Assembly (NCBI GenBank): GCA_031257695.1
Contig: JAIROB010000029.1
Location: 1 to 8,015 of the forward strand
Direction of reading: 5' to 3'
Origin: Treponema sp.
GTDB taxonomy: Bacteria; Spirochaetota; Spirochaetia; Treponematales; Breznakiellaceae
DNA: 8,015 bases
Shown: positions 1 to 6,130 of the stretch, in pieces
Layout: each line of letters begins with the position of its first letter
Numbering within the stretch: the first letter of the stretch is position 1
Made by a program: the position numbers and the translations under genes
The notes under the pieces: model-generated
What the model saw: the letters and a program-made list of their open reading frames with translations, nothing else
Databases searched by the model: none
What the model was told of the DNA's origin: nothing

Positions 1-605
1 ACGAATACGCCCATCACCTCCACGCCTGTTCCCTGGGCGGCTCCCTGCCTTCCCGGTCCCACACCACGGAATTTTGGGCCATACTGCACGATCTTCTGGA
101 AAAAGCCGAAGCCGGGGGGTCTTACAAAAATGTCTATGCCGCGTCGCCGGAGCTTTCGGAGTTGACCAGGACTATCCGGGAAAAGTACCTTCTGCAAAAC
201 GGCAGCCTGGTCAAAGAGCTGGGGATGCTGCTCATCAAAGCCGGGGAGCTCTGCGACGCCATCGGCGCCCGGTTTGAGGACTATATAGACCGGGTCCTCT
301 GCATACCCCGGCTGGCGGCCAAAACCTCCATAAAAATGTTCGAGTACGACCTTAACCCGTCCCTGGGCTCCGACAATATGCGTTTCCTCGCGGGGATCAG
401 GAACGGGGAGGATCGGAGGGCGGCGGAACAATCCCTCCTTGCGGGGAAAAGCCCGGACGCGGTTAAGCGGGAGGCCATGAAAAGGCCCGTGGAGGAGGAT
501 CCCCGGCTGAGGCTGGAAAAAGAAAAGCTCCGGCTTGAGCGGACCATCGGCTCCCTGACCAGGCGCCTGGACGAAGTTGAGCGGGAACTGGATAACATGG
601 GGTAG
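1..605 (+). CDS. Unrecognised protein, 3' part, C-terminal coiled coil
   Basis: The reading frame is open from base 3 (bases 1-2 finish a codon outside the window) to a TAG at 603-605, giving about 200 visible residues. The gene starts upstream: the in-frame TTG at 162 is only an internal codon, because the frame before it is open and protein-like. I do not recognise the family. The visible part is soluble and mostly helical, with segments such as LVKELGMLLIKAGELCD and FEYDLNPSLGSDNMRFLAGI. The last ~35 residues (EKEKLRLERTIGSLTRRLDE and flanks) have the charged heptad pattern of a coiled coil and end in DNMG. There is no signal peptide or membrane segment in the visible part. It converges on hisS. 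Coding is well supported by codon use; the function is unknown. Confidence 0.8.
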   Translation, partial: EYAHHLHACSLGGSLPSRSHTTEFWAILHDLLEKAEAGGSYKNVYAASPELSELTRTIREKYLLQNGSLVKELGMLLIKAGELCDAIGARFEDYIDRVLCIPRLAAKTSIKMFEYDLNPSLGSDNMRFLAGIRNGEDRRAAEQSLLAGKSPDAVKREAMKRPVEEDPRLRLEKEKLRLERTIGSLTRRLDEVERELDNMG

Positions 606-638
606 CCGCCGGACGCCGCGCAAAGGCTGATAAGAGAT

Positions 639-753
639 GCTGTTCCAAAACTTCAGTTTTGGAACAGCGACCTTGGATTTACGGGAAAAAGCGGGCTGCA
701 GGCCGCTTTTTCCAGGAGCCTGTGGAAAAACCATAGGGTTTTGGAACAGGCTC
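639..753. repeat. REP/MITE-like cluster of three hairpins with inverted copies
   Basis: Three hairpins are packed between the convergent genes. The first is a perfect 13-bp stem (639-651 with 656-668, loop TTCA) built on CTGTTCCAAAAC. The second is the terminator-like stem at 684-713. The third pairs 716-732 with 737-753: 8 bp, a 3x3 internal loop, 6 bp, loop ATAG. The right arm of the third, GTTTTGGAACAG (738-749), is an exact inverted copy of 640-651, so the ~113-base block is bounded by inverted repeats, as in REPIN or MITE elements. No coding sequence lies inside. Whether it is dispersed in the genome cannot be seen here. Confidence 0.6.
684..713. terminator. Bidirectional intrinsic terminator between convergent genes
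   Basis: GGAAAAAGCGG (684-694) pairs perfectly with CCGCTTTTTCC (703-713) across an 8-base loop. The A5/T5 runs at the stem ends supply a U-tract on both strands, as expected for a shared terminator of the plus-strand gene ending at 605 and hisS ending at 773. The U-run is short and lies inside the stem, so efficiency is uncertain. Confidence 0.6.
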
Positions 754-772
754 AAGACCCTGGGGAATCGAT

Positions 773-2077
773 TTATGGCCTGTCATCCTTTTTGATCAGT
801 TCCGCTATGGCCCCTATGTCAAGCCCTTCCAGGTTTTCCCGGGTCCCAAGGTTCCGCAGAATAAGGCCGCTCTCCGCCGTATCCCCCGGCAGGATCATCC
901 AGGGTATTCCCTTCTTCTCCGCCGCCATGTACTGCTGGGTAAGCTTTTTTTCCTCCAGAAACACTTCGCAGTTGATCCCCGCTTCCCTGAGCTTTTGGGC
1001 CAGGGCCTGGGCGATCCCGCCGTCCGCTTCCCGGACGCAGGCCACCGCTGCCCGGGCGTAGCCGGGCCGTCCCCTGAGTCTGCCCAGGCTCTCCAGCGCC
1101 GCGATAAGCCGGTCCAGGCCTATGGAGGAGCCCACCCCGGAGATTTTTTCCTTTGAGTACAGCCCCGCCAGATCGTCGTAGCGCCCCCCCGAACAGACCG
1201 ATCCGATGCCGGGCAATTCTTTAAGAAAGGTTTCGTAGACTATGCCGGTGTAGTAGTCCAGCCCCCGGGTAATGGAGGGGTCCAGGATAAAGGAGTCCGC
1301 CGTCCCCGTGTCGATCATAAAGCGGCGGATCAGGGACAGCCGCTCCGATTCCGCGCAGGGCCCCCCCGCCGCGGCGGCGAGGGCCGCCAGGGTTTCTTCA
1401 AAACTGCCCCTGGGTTCGATGTAGCCCAGAATATTCCGGGCCGCTTCGTTTCCCGCGATGGCTTCCAGCTCCTCCCTGGTGGCTTCAGGGCCAACCTTGG
1501 CGAGTTTGTCCACGGAGCGCAGTATTTCCGCGGATCTGGCGGAAACGCCTATCCTCCCCAGGAAGCGGTTAAACAGCCCCCGGTGGTTGACGCGGATCCT
1601 GACATCCCCGGCGTCAATGCGCGCCAGGGTCTGGCGGATCATCAGGAGTATCTCAAAATCAGCAGCCGCGGTGTCGCCGCCCACGGTGTCAAAGTCGCAC
1701 TGGGTAAATTCCCGGTACCGGCCCCGCTGGGTGTTTTCCCCCCGCCACACCTTGGCGATGTGGTAGCGCTTAAAGGGCAGGGCAAGGTCCGCCCGGTGCT
1801 CCGCGAGGTAGCGGGCGAAGGGGACGGTCAGGTCGAAGCGGAGCGCCACATCCCGGCCGCCGTGGTCGGTAAAGCGGTAGATCTGTTTCTCCGTTTCGCC
1901 GCCACCCTTCCCCAGCAGTATTTCCGCGTACTCCAGCGCGGGAGTGTCGATGGGGACAAAGCCGAAGGAACGGAAGGACACTTCGATCTTTTCCACCAGC
2001 GAACGGCGTTCAATTTCCGCGGGGGGCAGAAAATCCCTGAAACCCTTTAAAACCCGGGGTTCGATTATGGCAGACAT
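773..2077 (-). CDS. hisS: Histidyl-tRNA synthetase
   Basis: Cytoplasmic class II aminoacyl-tRNA synthetase that charges tRNA-His with histidine using ATP. It is 434 residues, normal for a bacterial HisRS. The ATG at 2077 is preceded by GGAG five bases upstream. Visible motifs are the ATP/His pocket LRFDLTVPFARY (79-90), class II motif 2 KVWRGENTQRGRYREFTQCD (109-128), HisA RGLDYYTGIVYE (271-282, with the catalytic Arg at 271), HisB SVCSGGRYDDL (293-303) and motif 3 GVGSSIGLDRL (314-324). The anticodon-binding domain follows from about 340 (EVFLEEKKLTQQYMAAEKKG, then LRNLGTRE). LRFDLT and REFTQCDFD resemble the archaeal/eukaryotic-type subgroup more than E. coli HisRS (LRPEGT, RQFHQ). It is last in a four-gene minus-strand set. 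Confidence 0.97.
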   Translation of the reverse strand: MSAIIEPRVLKGFRDFLPPAEIERRSLVEKIEVSFRSFGFVPIDTPALEYAEILLGKGGGETEKQIYRFTDHGGRDVALRFDLTVPFARYLAEHRADLALPFKRYHIAKVWRGENTQRGRYREFTQCDFDTVGGDTAAADFEILLMIRQTLARIDAGDVRIRVNHRGLFNRFLGRIGVSARSAEILRSVDKLAKVGPEATREELEAIAGNEAARNILGYIEPRGSFEETLAALAAAAGGPCAESERLSLIRRFMIDTGTADSFILDPSITRGLDYYTGIVYETFLKELPGIGSVCSGGRYDDLAGLYSKEKISGVGSSIGLDRLIAALESLGRLRGRPGYARAAVACVREADGGIAQALAQKLREAGINCEVFLEEKKLTQQYMAAEKKGIPWMILPGDTAESGLILRNLGTRENLEGLDIGAIAELIKKDDRP

Positions 2078-2103
2078 GATAACTCCAAGGGGCGGTCTTT
2101 TTC

Positions 2104-2126
2104 AAAACCCGGTTGTTGTAACCGGG
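2104..2126 (-). terminator. Terminator-like hairpin just upstream of hisS
   Basis: On the minus strand CCCGGTT (2126-2120) and AACCGGG (2114-2108) form a perfect 7-bp GC-rich stem with a 5-base loop, followed by TTTT (2107-2104). It lies after the TAG of the PilZ-like gene (2141) and about 18 bases before the hisS Shine-Dalgarno (2086-2083). The short T-run suggests a weak terminator or an mRNA processing/attenuation element rather than a full stop. Confidence 0.45.
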
Positions 2127-2140
2127 CTCAAGGGCCTGGT

Positions 2141-2950
2141 CTATTTGGCGATCTTCACCGGATTTCTGACAGTATACCAGTAGTCGTCTATTATTTCTAC
2201 CAGTTCCGGCGAAAAGGAGAGGCGGGACACGGTTCGGACCGGCCCCTGGGGGAGTATGTCGGCGGAGACCACGGACCCTGTCAGGAGCAGGCGGTACTTT
2301 CGCAGCATAACTTCGTAGGTCACCGGGGTTCCGGGAAAGCGCACCGGCGATCCCTCCGCTTCCATGTGCTCTATGCTTTTGGAGGTAAGGCTGAGGATCT
2401 GTATTTTCCGGCTCCCCCTGCCGGGCTCGGAGATCGCCGATTCCAGGTTATACCCCAGTTGCTTCGCCGCCGGGGGGGTCATTTTTATCAGCGAATCCCC
2501 GTATTCCTCAAACTGGTTTTGCAGCCGCTCGTATGTTTCCAGAAATCCCCCCAGAAGGATGATCAGCTCCTCCGGGGTGGTCTTAAAATCCACCACAAAA
2601 AGCCCGGTATTGTCCCGGCCCTTCATCTGCCCCAGGGACACGAGGTTGCAGCGGAGCAAAAATTTCGCCGGCGCCCGGTTGGGGGGGGCAAAGGAAATGG
2701 ACAGGCCCACGATGGCGTTGACGTACTTTTGGAAGAAGATCAGTTCCCGGGGAGAGATGGCGGCAAGAAAAAGCGAACGTTTAAAGCCGAATCGAAAGGG
2801 GATACAGTCTATGCTGTATGCCTCGATTTTAAACATACACTTGTTTTTTTCAACCCCCAACCGTGAGAGCGCATAGGGCGTACAGGTAATGGTCCGGTCG
2901 CCGTATTTCCCCAGGTAATTGTTTGCCGTTCCGGTTGACGAACTGGGCAT
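2141..2950 (-). CDS. PilZ-like protein with a degenerate PilZ domain
   Basis: Soluble 269-residue protein without signal peptide or membrane segment. Residues ~15-145 form an alpha/beta domain (FKIEAYSIDCIPFRFGFKRS, AISPRELIFF, VVDFKTTPEELIILLGGFLE) that reminds me of the PilZN3-type N-terminal domain of spirochaete PilZ proteins. Residues ~155-235 follow the order of a PilZ barrel (KIQILSLTSKSIEHM, then VTYEVMLRKYRLLLTGSVV), but the RxxxR and (D/N)xSxxG cyclic-di-GMP motifs are not recognisable. I infer a PilZ relative that may have lost ligand binding. The ATG at 2950 has AGGAG (2965-2961) ten bases upstream, a slightly long spacing; the nearby ATG at 2957 is out of frame. It lies 34 bases after the HEAT-repeat gene, consistent with one operon. 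The reading frame is secure; the family is tentative. Confidence 0.82.
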   Translation of the reverse strand: MPSSSTGTANNYLGKYGDRTITCTPYALSRLGVEKNKCMFKIEAYSIDCIPFRFGFKRSLFLAAISPRELIFFQKYVNAIVGLSISFAPPNRAPAKFLLRCNLVSLGQMKGRDNTGLFVVDFKTTPEELIILLGGFLETYERLQNQFEEYGDSLIKMTPPAAKQLGYNLESAISEPGRGSRKIQILSLTSKSIEHMEAEGSPVRFPGTPVTYEVMLRKYRLLLTGSVVSADILPQGPVRTVSRLSFSPELVEIIDDYWYTVRNPVKIAK

Positions 2951-2984
2951 ATGCCATGCGCTCCTGTCAGGTATTCAGGTCTGG

Positions 2985-3671
2985 TTATTTGTTGTACTGC
3001 TTCAAATCATAAATCAACTGCCGCGCCCGGTCCCTGACCGGAGAAATATAACGGCCGTCCGCGATACGCATAATGGTCCGCAGCGCAGAGGGATCCTTGA
3101 GGCCGCCGTTTTTTTTCGCCAGGGTTTCAAAGGCTTCCAGCGCGGAAAGCGCCAGGAGGTTGTCCGGGTTTAGCACGTCGAACCGGGTTACCACCCAGGA
3201 AATGGTATTCGCCGTTTCCTCGTTTTCGTTCAGCCCTATCTTTGCCAGCGACTTGACCGCCTCGGTCAGCACCATAGGCTCGGGATCGGCCAGCATCACC
3301 TTTAAAAGGGCGTTCTTCGCCTCCGGGGTGCCCACTTCCCCCAGGTAGACCACCGCCCTGGCGCGGACATCGGGAAAGTTGTTGATCATCCTGCCGTTTT
3401 CCCGGGTCTGGTTGGTAAGCCCCTCCAGGGCAAGGTATTCCAGGGCGTTCCGCACGTCGTCGCTGGTATTGCCATGCCCTATGGCCTCGCCGATATACTC
3501 CAGGGCGACCAGCTTCATATCCCGGCCTGTGGCCACGCTCTGTTCCCGGATTATCATGTTTTCAATGGATTCTTGAAGATACGATTCTTCTACGGACATC
3601 TCCTGGGCCGTTGCCGCGGCCGCCGCCACGAGGCATGCCGCTGCCGCCGCAAAAAATTTTTTAATCCCCAT
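2985..3671 (-). CDS. Exported HEAT-repeat protein
   Basis: 228 residues. A Sec signal peptide is visible: MGIKKFF, then a very Ala-rich hydrophobic core to ATA at 20-22, predicting signal peptidase I cleavage before Gln23. No lipobox Cys is present, so the mature protein is probably periplasmic. The mature part is helical with HEAT-like pairs: DMKLVALEYIGEAIG (51-65), DVRARAVVYLGEVGTPEAKN (101-120), EPMVLTEAVKSLAKIG (131-146), NLLALSALEAFETLAKK (171-187) and a last repeat with PVRDRARQLIYDL (211-223). HEAT arrays serve as protein-binding scaffolds; the partner is unknown. The ATG at 3671 has AAGGAG (3685-3680) eight bases upstream. It lies 35 bases after the lipoprotein gene and 34 before the PilZ-like gene on the same strand. 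Confidence 0.88.
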   Translation of the reverse strand: MGIKKFFAAAAACLVAAAAATAQEMSVEESYLQESIENMIIREQSVATGRDMKLVALEYIGEAIGHGNTSDDVRNALEYLALEGLTNQTRENGRMINNFPDVRARAVVYLGEVGTPEAKNALLKVMLADPEPMVLTEAVKSLAKIGLNENEETANTISWVVTRFDVLNPDNLLALSALEAFETLAKKNGGLKDPSALRTIMRIADGRYISPVRDRARQLIYDLKQYNK

Positions 3672-3686
3672 TTCTAATGCTCCTTG

Positions 3687-3706
3687 TTCTATAGTATCCT
3701 ATAGAA
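3687..3706 (-). other. Small intergenic hairpin between stop codon and next ribosome site
   Basis: TTCTATAG (3687-3694) and CTATAGAA (3699-3706) form a perfect 8-bp AT-rich stem with a 4-base loop. It begins directly after the TAA of the lipoprotein gene and ends one base before the AAGGAG of the HEAT-repeat gene. The stem is weak and has no U-tract, so it could tune translation or mRNA decay rather than terminate. Confidence 0.4.
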
Positions 3707-4309
3707 TTAGCTGGAAAATGCTATTTTCCAGGCGCCTTCGGCCTTCACAAACTCGAAAAGCCGCAAACGCTGCTTTCGGGCATTAACCGTATACGCCTTA
3801 ACTCGATTATGGCTCAAAAATTCAATATCATCAAGGGATGCGTCCACCCTGATATTCTCCCGGGAAGCAACCACCACGTAGGTAAAGTAGTCCTGGGGGG
3901 TTTTGAGGACGATATTCTGGCCCTTGAGCTGCTGGGATGATTCGGAAAGCCGGGCCAGATAGTCGGGCGAACTGATGGCGGCAATAAAGTCATCCGCCAA
4001 ATAGGAAAACCAGACCTCGTAGTCCCTGGCCCGTATAACCCGGTTGATTTCGGCAATAAGGAGCCGCATCTCATCCATGGTAGTTTCTTTTTCTTCCACA
4101 GTAACGCTCTGGGGATCAAAGCCGGTTTCGTATTCCTCCGCCTCCTGCAGGGCAGCCGCCTGAACCTCAAACGCCGGATCTTCAAATACCGGATCAGCGA
4201 ACGCCGGCGGCGGAATATCCGGGGCGGAAGCCTCCGGCTGGGATTCCGGCCCGTTGCTCGCGCAGGAAAAGATGCAGATAAGCGGAATAACAAAAAACAA
4301 CGTTTTCAT
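3707..4309 (-). CDS. Putative lipoprotein, possibly NTF2-like
   Basis: 200 residues from the ATG at 4309. I prefer this start to the in-frame ATG at 4387 because it has AGGGG five bases upstream, it puts a normal lipoprotein signal at the N-terminus (MKTLFFVIPLICIFSC, lipobox I-F-S-C with the lipidated Cys at 16), and the longer version would run to within 2 bases of divergent coaD. After the Cys comes a flexible Pro/Ala/Glu-rich linker (about 17-65), then a compact alpha/beta domain (about 75-199) with EINRVIRARDYEVWFSYLAD and ending RLRLFEFVKAEGAWKIAFSS. That helix followed by curved strands resembles NTF2/SnoaL-like domains, but no catalytic residues are evident and the family is a guess. 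It is first in the set leading to hisS, so its promoter should lie in 4310-4389. Confidence 0.82.
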   Translation of the reverse strand: MKTLFFVIPLICIFSCASNGPESQPEASAPDIPPPAFADPVFEDPAFEVQAAALQEAEEYETGFDPQSVTVEEKETTMDEMRLLIAEINRVIRARDYEVWFSYLADDFIAAISSPDYLARLSESSQQLKGQNIVLKTPQDYFTYVVVASRENIRVDASLDDIEFLSHNRVKAYTVNARKQRLRLFEFVKAEGAWKIAFSS

Positions 4310-4389
4310 CACTACCCCTAGGATAGCATAGCATAAAAAAAAAATAAAGACTAGAAAATTATGACAAAAGGGGGTAGGGTGATACAACC
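4310..4389. promoter_or_regulatory. Divergent promoter region with A10 tract
   Basis: Eighty AT-rich bases separate the divergent starts of the lipoprotein (4309) and coaD (4390). They contain a run of ten A (4335-4344) next to a direct repeat of TAGCA. A TTGTCA on the minus strand is a possible -35, but I could not fit a convincing -10 at the right spacing, and no clear coaD promoter stands out. For coaD the sequence GGGTGAT, resembling the 3' half of an extended Shine-Dalgarno, lies about 7 bases before the ATG. Confidence 0.45.
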
Positions 4390-4863
4390 ATGGTAAAAGC
4401 CGCTTTTTCCGGGTCCTTCGATCCCCCCACCTTTGGGCATCTTAATCTGATTGAGCGTTCAGCCGCCCTGTTTGAGAGTCTGACCGTGGTCTTGGCGGAA
4501 AACCCGCGCAAGCAAAGCCTCTTTTCCCTGGAAGAACGGATATTCATGGTTTCCGAGCTGGTCAAACCCTGGAAAAACGTCGTTGTGGAAAGCTCCCCGG
4601 CGCTTACGGTGGATTTTATGAGGGACAGGGGAATCAGGATCCTGGTGCGGGGCATCCGGGGAGCGCGGGATTTTCCCTACGAATTGGAGTTGTCCCTCTG
4701 GAACAAGACCCTTGCCCCGGAAATTGAGACCCTGTTCCTGACCGCCGACCCCCGGCACAGCCTGGTAAGCTCCTCCGCCGTCAAGGAGCTGGCCGGCTTC
4801 CATCAGGATCTTTCCGCCTATGTCCCGCCCCTGGTTGAAGCGGCTCTGAAAAAGCTGTTTTAA
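4390..4863 (+). CDS. coaD: Phosphopantetheine adenylyltransferase
   Basis: Cytoplasmic enzyme of coenzyme A synthesis that adenylates 4'-phosphopantetheine with ATP to give dephospho-CoA and pyrophosphate. At 157 residues it is full length (the family is about 160). Family motifs are intact: the nucleotidyltransferase signature GSFDPPTFGHLNLIERS (8-24, with TxGH at 14-17), VVVESSPALTVDF (64-76), RGIRGARDFPYELE (87-100), TLAPEIETLFLT (107-118) and the C-terminal ATP-contacting VSSSAVKELAGFHQDLSAYV (126-145). Trp104 stands where Met is common in the usual (M)N(R/K)xL stretch, a conservative oddity. The ATG at 4390 follows GGGTGAT. It diverges from the lipoprotein/hisS set and is followed 46 bases later by a lipoprotein gene on the same strand, probably cotranscribed. 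Confidence 0.97.
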   Translation: MVKAAFSGSFDPPTFGHLNLIERSAALFESLTVVLAENPRKQSLFSLEERIFMVSELVKPWKNVVVESSPALTVDFMRDRGIRILVRGIRGARDFPYELELSLWNKTLAPEIETLFLTADPRHSLVSSSAVKELAGFHQDLSAYVPPLVEAALKKLF

Positions 4864-4909
4864 ACCCCCGGGGCGGGGCTCGCGGCAATTTAGAATGAGG
4901 AGGTTCAGG

Positions 4910-5716
4910 ATGAAGGAAAGACATTTTCTCCCGGCAATACTGGCTCTTTCGCTGCTGACCGGCGCCTGCGCGAGCCCGCCCCCGCCCTTGCCCCCGGAAA
5001 GCGGCAGCCCCGCTCCGGTCAGTTTTTGGAATTCCATGCCCTCGGGGGATCTGGTTTTTATAGGCGGGGCGAATTTGCGTTCCAACCGGGAGGAGTCCCT
5101 CAGCCTGGCCCTTCAGGACATTGCCCGCAGGGTATCGATCTTCCATGCCGTGGAGGGAGAATTCGTTTCGTATCTTAAATCCGGCTCCGGCTTTTTTGAC
5201 TATTCCTCGGACACCGAATCTTCCCTTGTCTTTAACGAGGATTACCTGGGATTTACGGAAAGCCTGGAGTACGATCCCGGCGCCGATGTTATGCAAATCG
5301 ACAATTCAATTTTTGTCCGGGCGCGATTCAAAGGACCGGAGCCCCTGAACATAGGCTATGCGCTGCCTCCCCCGGCAGAGGGCAGGCCCGTCTGGGTTGA
5401 CAACCCCCCCATGGAAATTTCCGGGTACCTTGTGGGGACAGGCTATGCCGGACGACGGTCGAGCCACCGGGACACGGTCAACGCGTCCTTCGAGGCGGCT
5501 ATTTTTTCCATCATCCGCACCCTTTCCGGCCAGGTTTCCGCCGGTTCCACGAACTATCAGGGCCCCGGAACCTTTGACTATCGCTCCGCCAGCGACACCA
5601 CCGTAAAAACCCGGGGAAAACTGAACAGCTTTTATGTTCTGGACACCTGGATAGATCCGTCAAACCGGAGCGTATGGACCCTGGCCGTAGCCCGCCCCGG
5701 GGAAACCGAAAAGTAA
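4910..5716 (+). CDS. Lipoprotein with two LPP20-like halves
   Basis: 268 residues from the ATG at 4910. An upstream in-frame ATG at 4895 is rejected because AGGAGGT (4898-4904) lies five bases before 4910 and inside the longer version. The N-terminus MKERHFLPAILALSLLTGAC is a lipoprotein signal (lipobox T-G-A-C, Cys20), followed by a Pro-rich linker. Two similar halves follow. The first has GDLVFIGGANLRSNREESLS (46-65) then a helix ALQDIARRVSIF. The second has RPVWVDNPPMEISGYLVGTG (159-178), RDTVNASFEAAIFSIIRTLS (187-206) and VLDTWIDPSNRSVWTLAVAR (243-262). The WV-x-NPP, GxGYA and Ala-rich helix pattern resembles LPP20-family lipoproteins. The role is unknown. It is probably cotranscribed with coaD. 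The coding call is strong, the family tentative. Confidence 0.87.
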   Translation: MKERHFLPAILALSLLTGACASPPPPLPPESGSPAPVSFWNSMPSGDLVFIGGANLRSNREESLSLALQDIARRVSIFHAVEGEFVSYLKSGSGFFDYSSDTESSLVFNEDYLGFTESLEYDPGADVMQIDNSIFVRARFKGPEPLNIGYALPPPAEGRPVWVDNPPMEISGYLVGTGYAGRRSSHRDTVNASFEAAIFSIIRTLSGQVSAGSTNYQGPGTFDYRSASDTTVKTRGKLNSFYVLDTWIDPSNRSVWTLAVARPGETEK

Positions 5717-5927
5717 GTCCCTTCTATAATATGAGGAATTTGGGCGCATCCTGCCTGGTGGCAGGACCGGGCTATACGCTCCAATTCCTCGCCCGCCCTG
5801 CGGACGGGCTGCGGGATTTCCGCTCCTATCCCTTGCGCGGCCTGGCGGCAGGGCCGGGTCGTCAGGCCCTTGGGCTGGCAATTGTTCGTGGTTGAATTCT
5901 GAATTCCCGCCCCGGGAAAAAAATTCC
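5717..5927. other. Non-coding stretch between lipoprotein and riboswitch promoter
   Basis: No ORF with a ribosome site or protein-like composition is present on either strand; the open frames here run back through the lipoprotein in a different frame. Apart from the REP-like units at 5733-5868, the distal part (5870-5927) shows only short palindromes such as GAATTC pairs around 5894-5905. I see no clear U-rich terminator for the coaD-lipoprotein transcript, so the hairpins may serve that role. Confidence 0.6.
5733..5868 (+). repeat. Tandem REP-like hairpin units
   Basis: Two related units lie end to end. Unit A is a perfect 7-bp hairpin (TCCTGCC 5749-5755, GGCAGGA 5760-5766), then CGGGCT (5768-5773) and CGCTCCAATTCCTCGC (5777-5792). 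Unit B is a hairpin 5791-5809, its CGGGC arm running into CGGGCT (5805-5810), then CGCTCCTATCCCTTGC (5821-5836). The two 16-base tails match at 12 positions. Unit A also sits in a long outer stem (5733-5746 with 5777-5790, one mismatch, one G-T). GGCCTG (5839-5844) with CAGGCC (5863-5868) adds another helix. From memory, palindromes ending in this kind of tail are common extragenic repeats in Bacteroidetes and relatives. Confidence 0.55.
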
Positions 5928-5956
5928 TTGACAAACCTTTCCCAGGGGGTTACAGT
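5928..5956 (+). promoter_or_regulatory. Sigma-70-type promoter for the B12 riboswitch transcript
   Basis: A perfect -35 TTGACA (5928-5933) is followed after 17 bases by TACAGT (5951-5956), which matches the -10 consensus at 4 of 6 positions. Initiation would fall around 5962-5964, at the very start of the riboswitch P1 helix. Position, spacing and orientation fit well. Confidence 0.7.
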
Positions 5957-5959
5957 AAC

Positions 5960-6130
5960 ATCGGCATATTTCAACGGAAGGGGGTGTGAATCCTCCGCTA
6001 TGCCGTAACTGTGAATGGGGATGGTTCCGCTATTGACAGCCACTGGTCTTTATAGACTGGGAAGGCTGGCGGAATGTTCTGAGCCGCAGGGTTTCGGACC
6101 CCACAAGCCAGGAGACGTTGGTCTGCCGAT
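5960..6130 (+). ncRNA. Cobalamin (B12) riboswitch
   Basis: Class I-like adenosylcobalamin riboswitch aptamer. ATCGGCA (5960-5966) pairs with TGCCGAT (6124-6130) as the closing P1 helix. In order there follow GGAAGGGGGTGTGAATCC (5976-5993), GCCGTAACTGTGAATGGGGA (6002-6021), GCCACTGG (6039-6046), CTGGGAAGGC (6057-6066) and the B12 box AAGCCAGGAGAC (6105-6116) continuing to CTGCC (6123-6127). These match the conserved core blocks of the family. An extra small hairpin (GGGT/ACCC around 6089-6102) sits in the variable peripheral region. The B12 box is slightly long, with extra bases before CTGCC. No corrin transport or synthesis gene follows. The aptamer looks intact. Confidence 0.93.

Noticed and set aside
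162..605. Complete gene starting at the TTG at 162
   Set aside because: The same frame is open and protein-like from the window edge, with no ribosome site near 162; the gene begins outside the window.
4310..4387. 26-residue N-terminal extension of the 3707-4309 lipoprotein from an ATG at 4387
   Set aside because: It would bury the lipoprotein signal internally, lacks a ribosome site and would leave only 2 bases to divergent coaD.
4895..4909. Start of the coaD-linked lipoprotein at the ATG at 4895
   Set aside because: AGGAGGT at 4898-4904 is ideally placed for the ATG at 4910, and the signal peptide begins naturally there.
5733..5790. Integron attC site in the long hairpin after the lipoprotein
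   Set aside because: No GTTRRRY/RYYYAAC core sites at the ends; the shared tail with the next unit fits a REP-like element better.
5660..6043. Minus-strand ORFs over the lipoprotein 3' end and riboswitch
   Set aside because: They overlap a well-supported gene and an RNA element, have no ribosome site and have random-looking composition.
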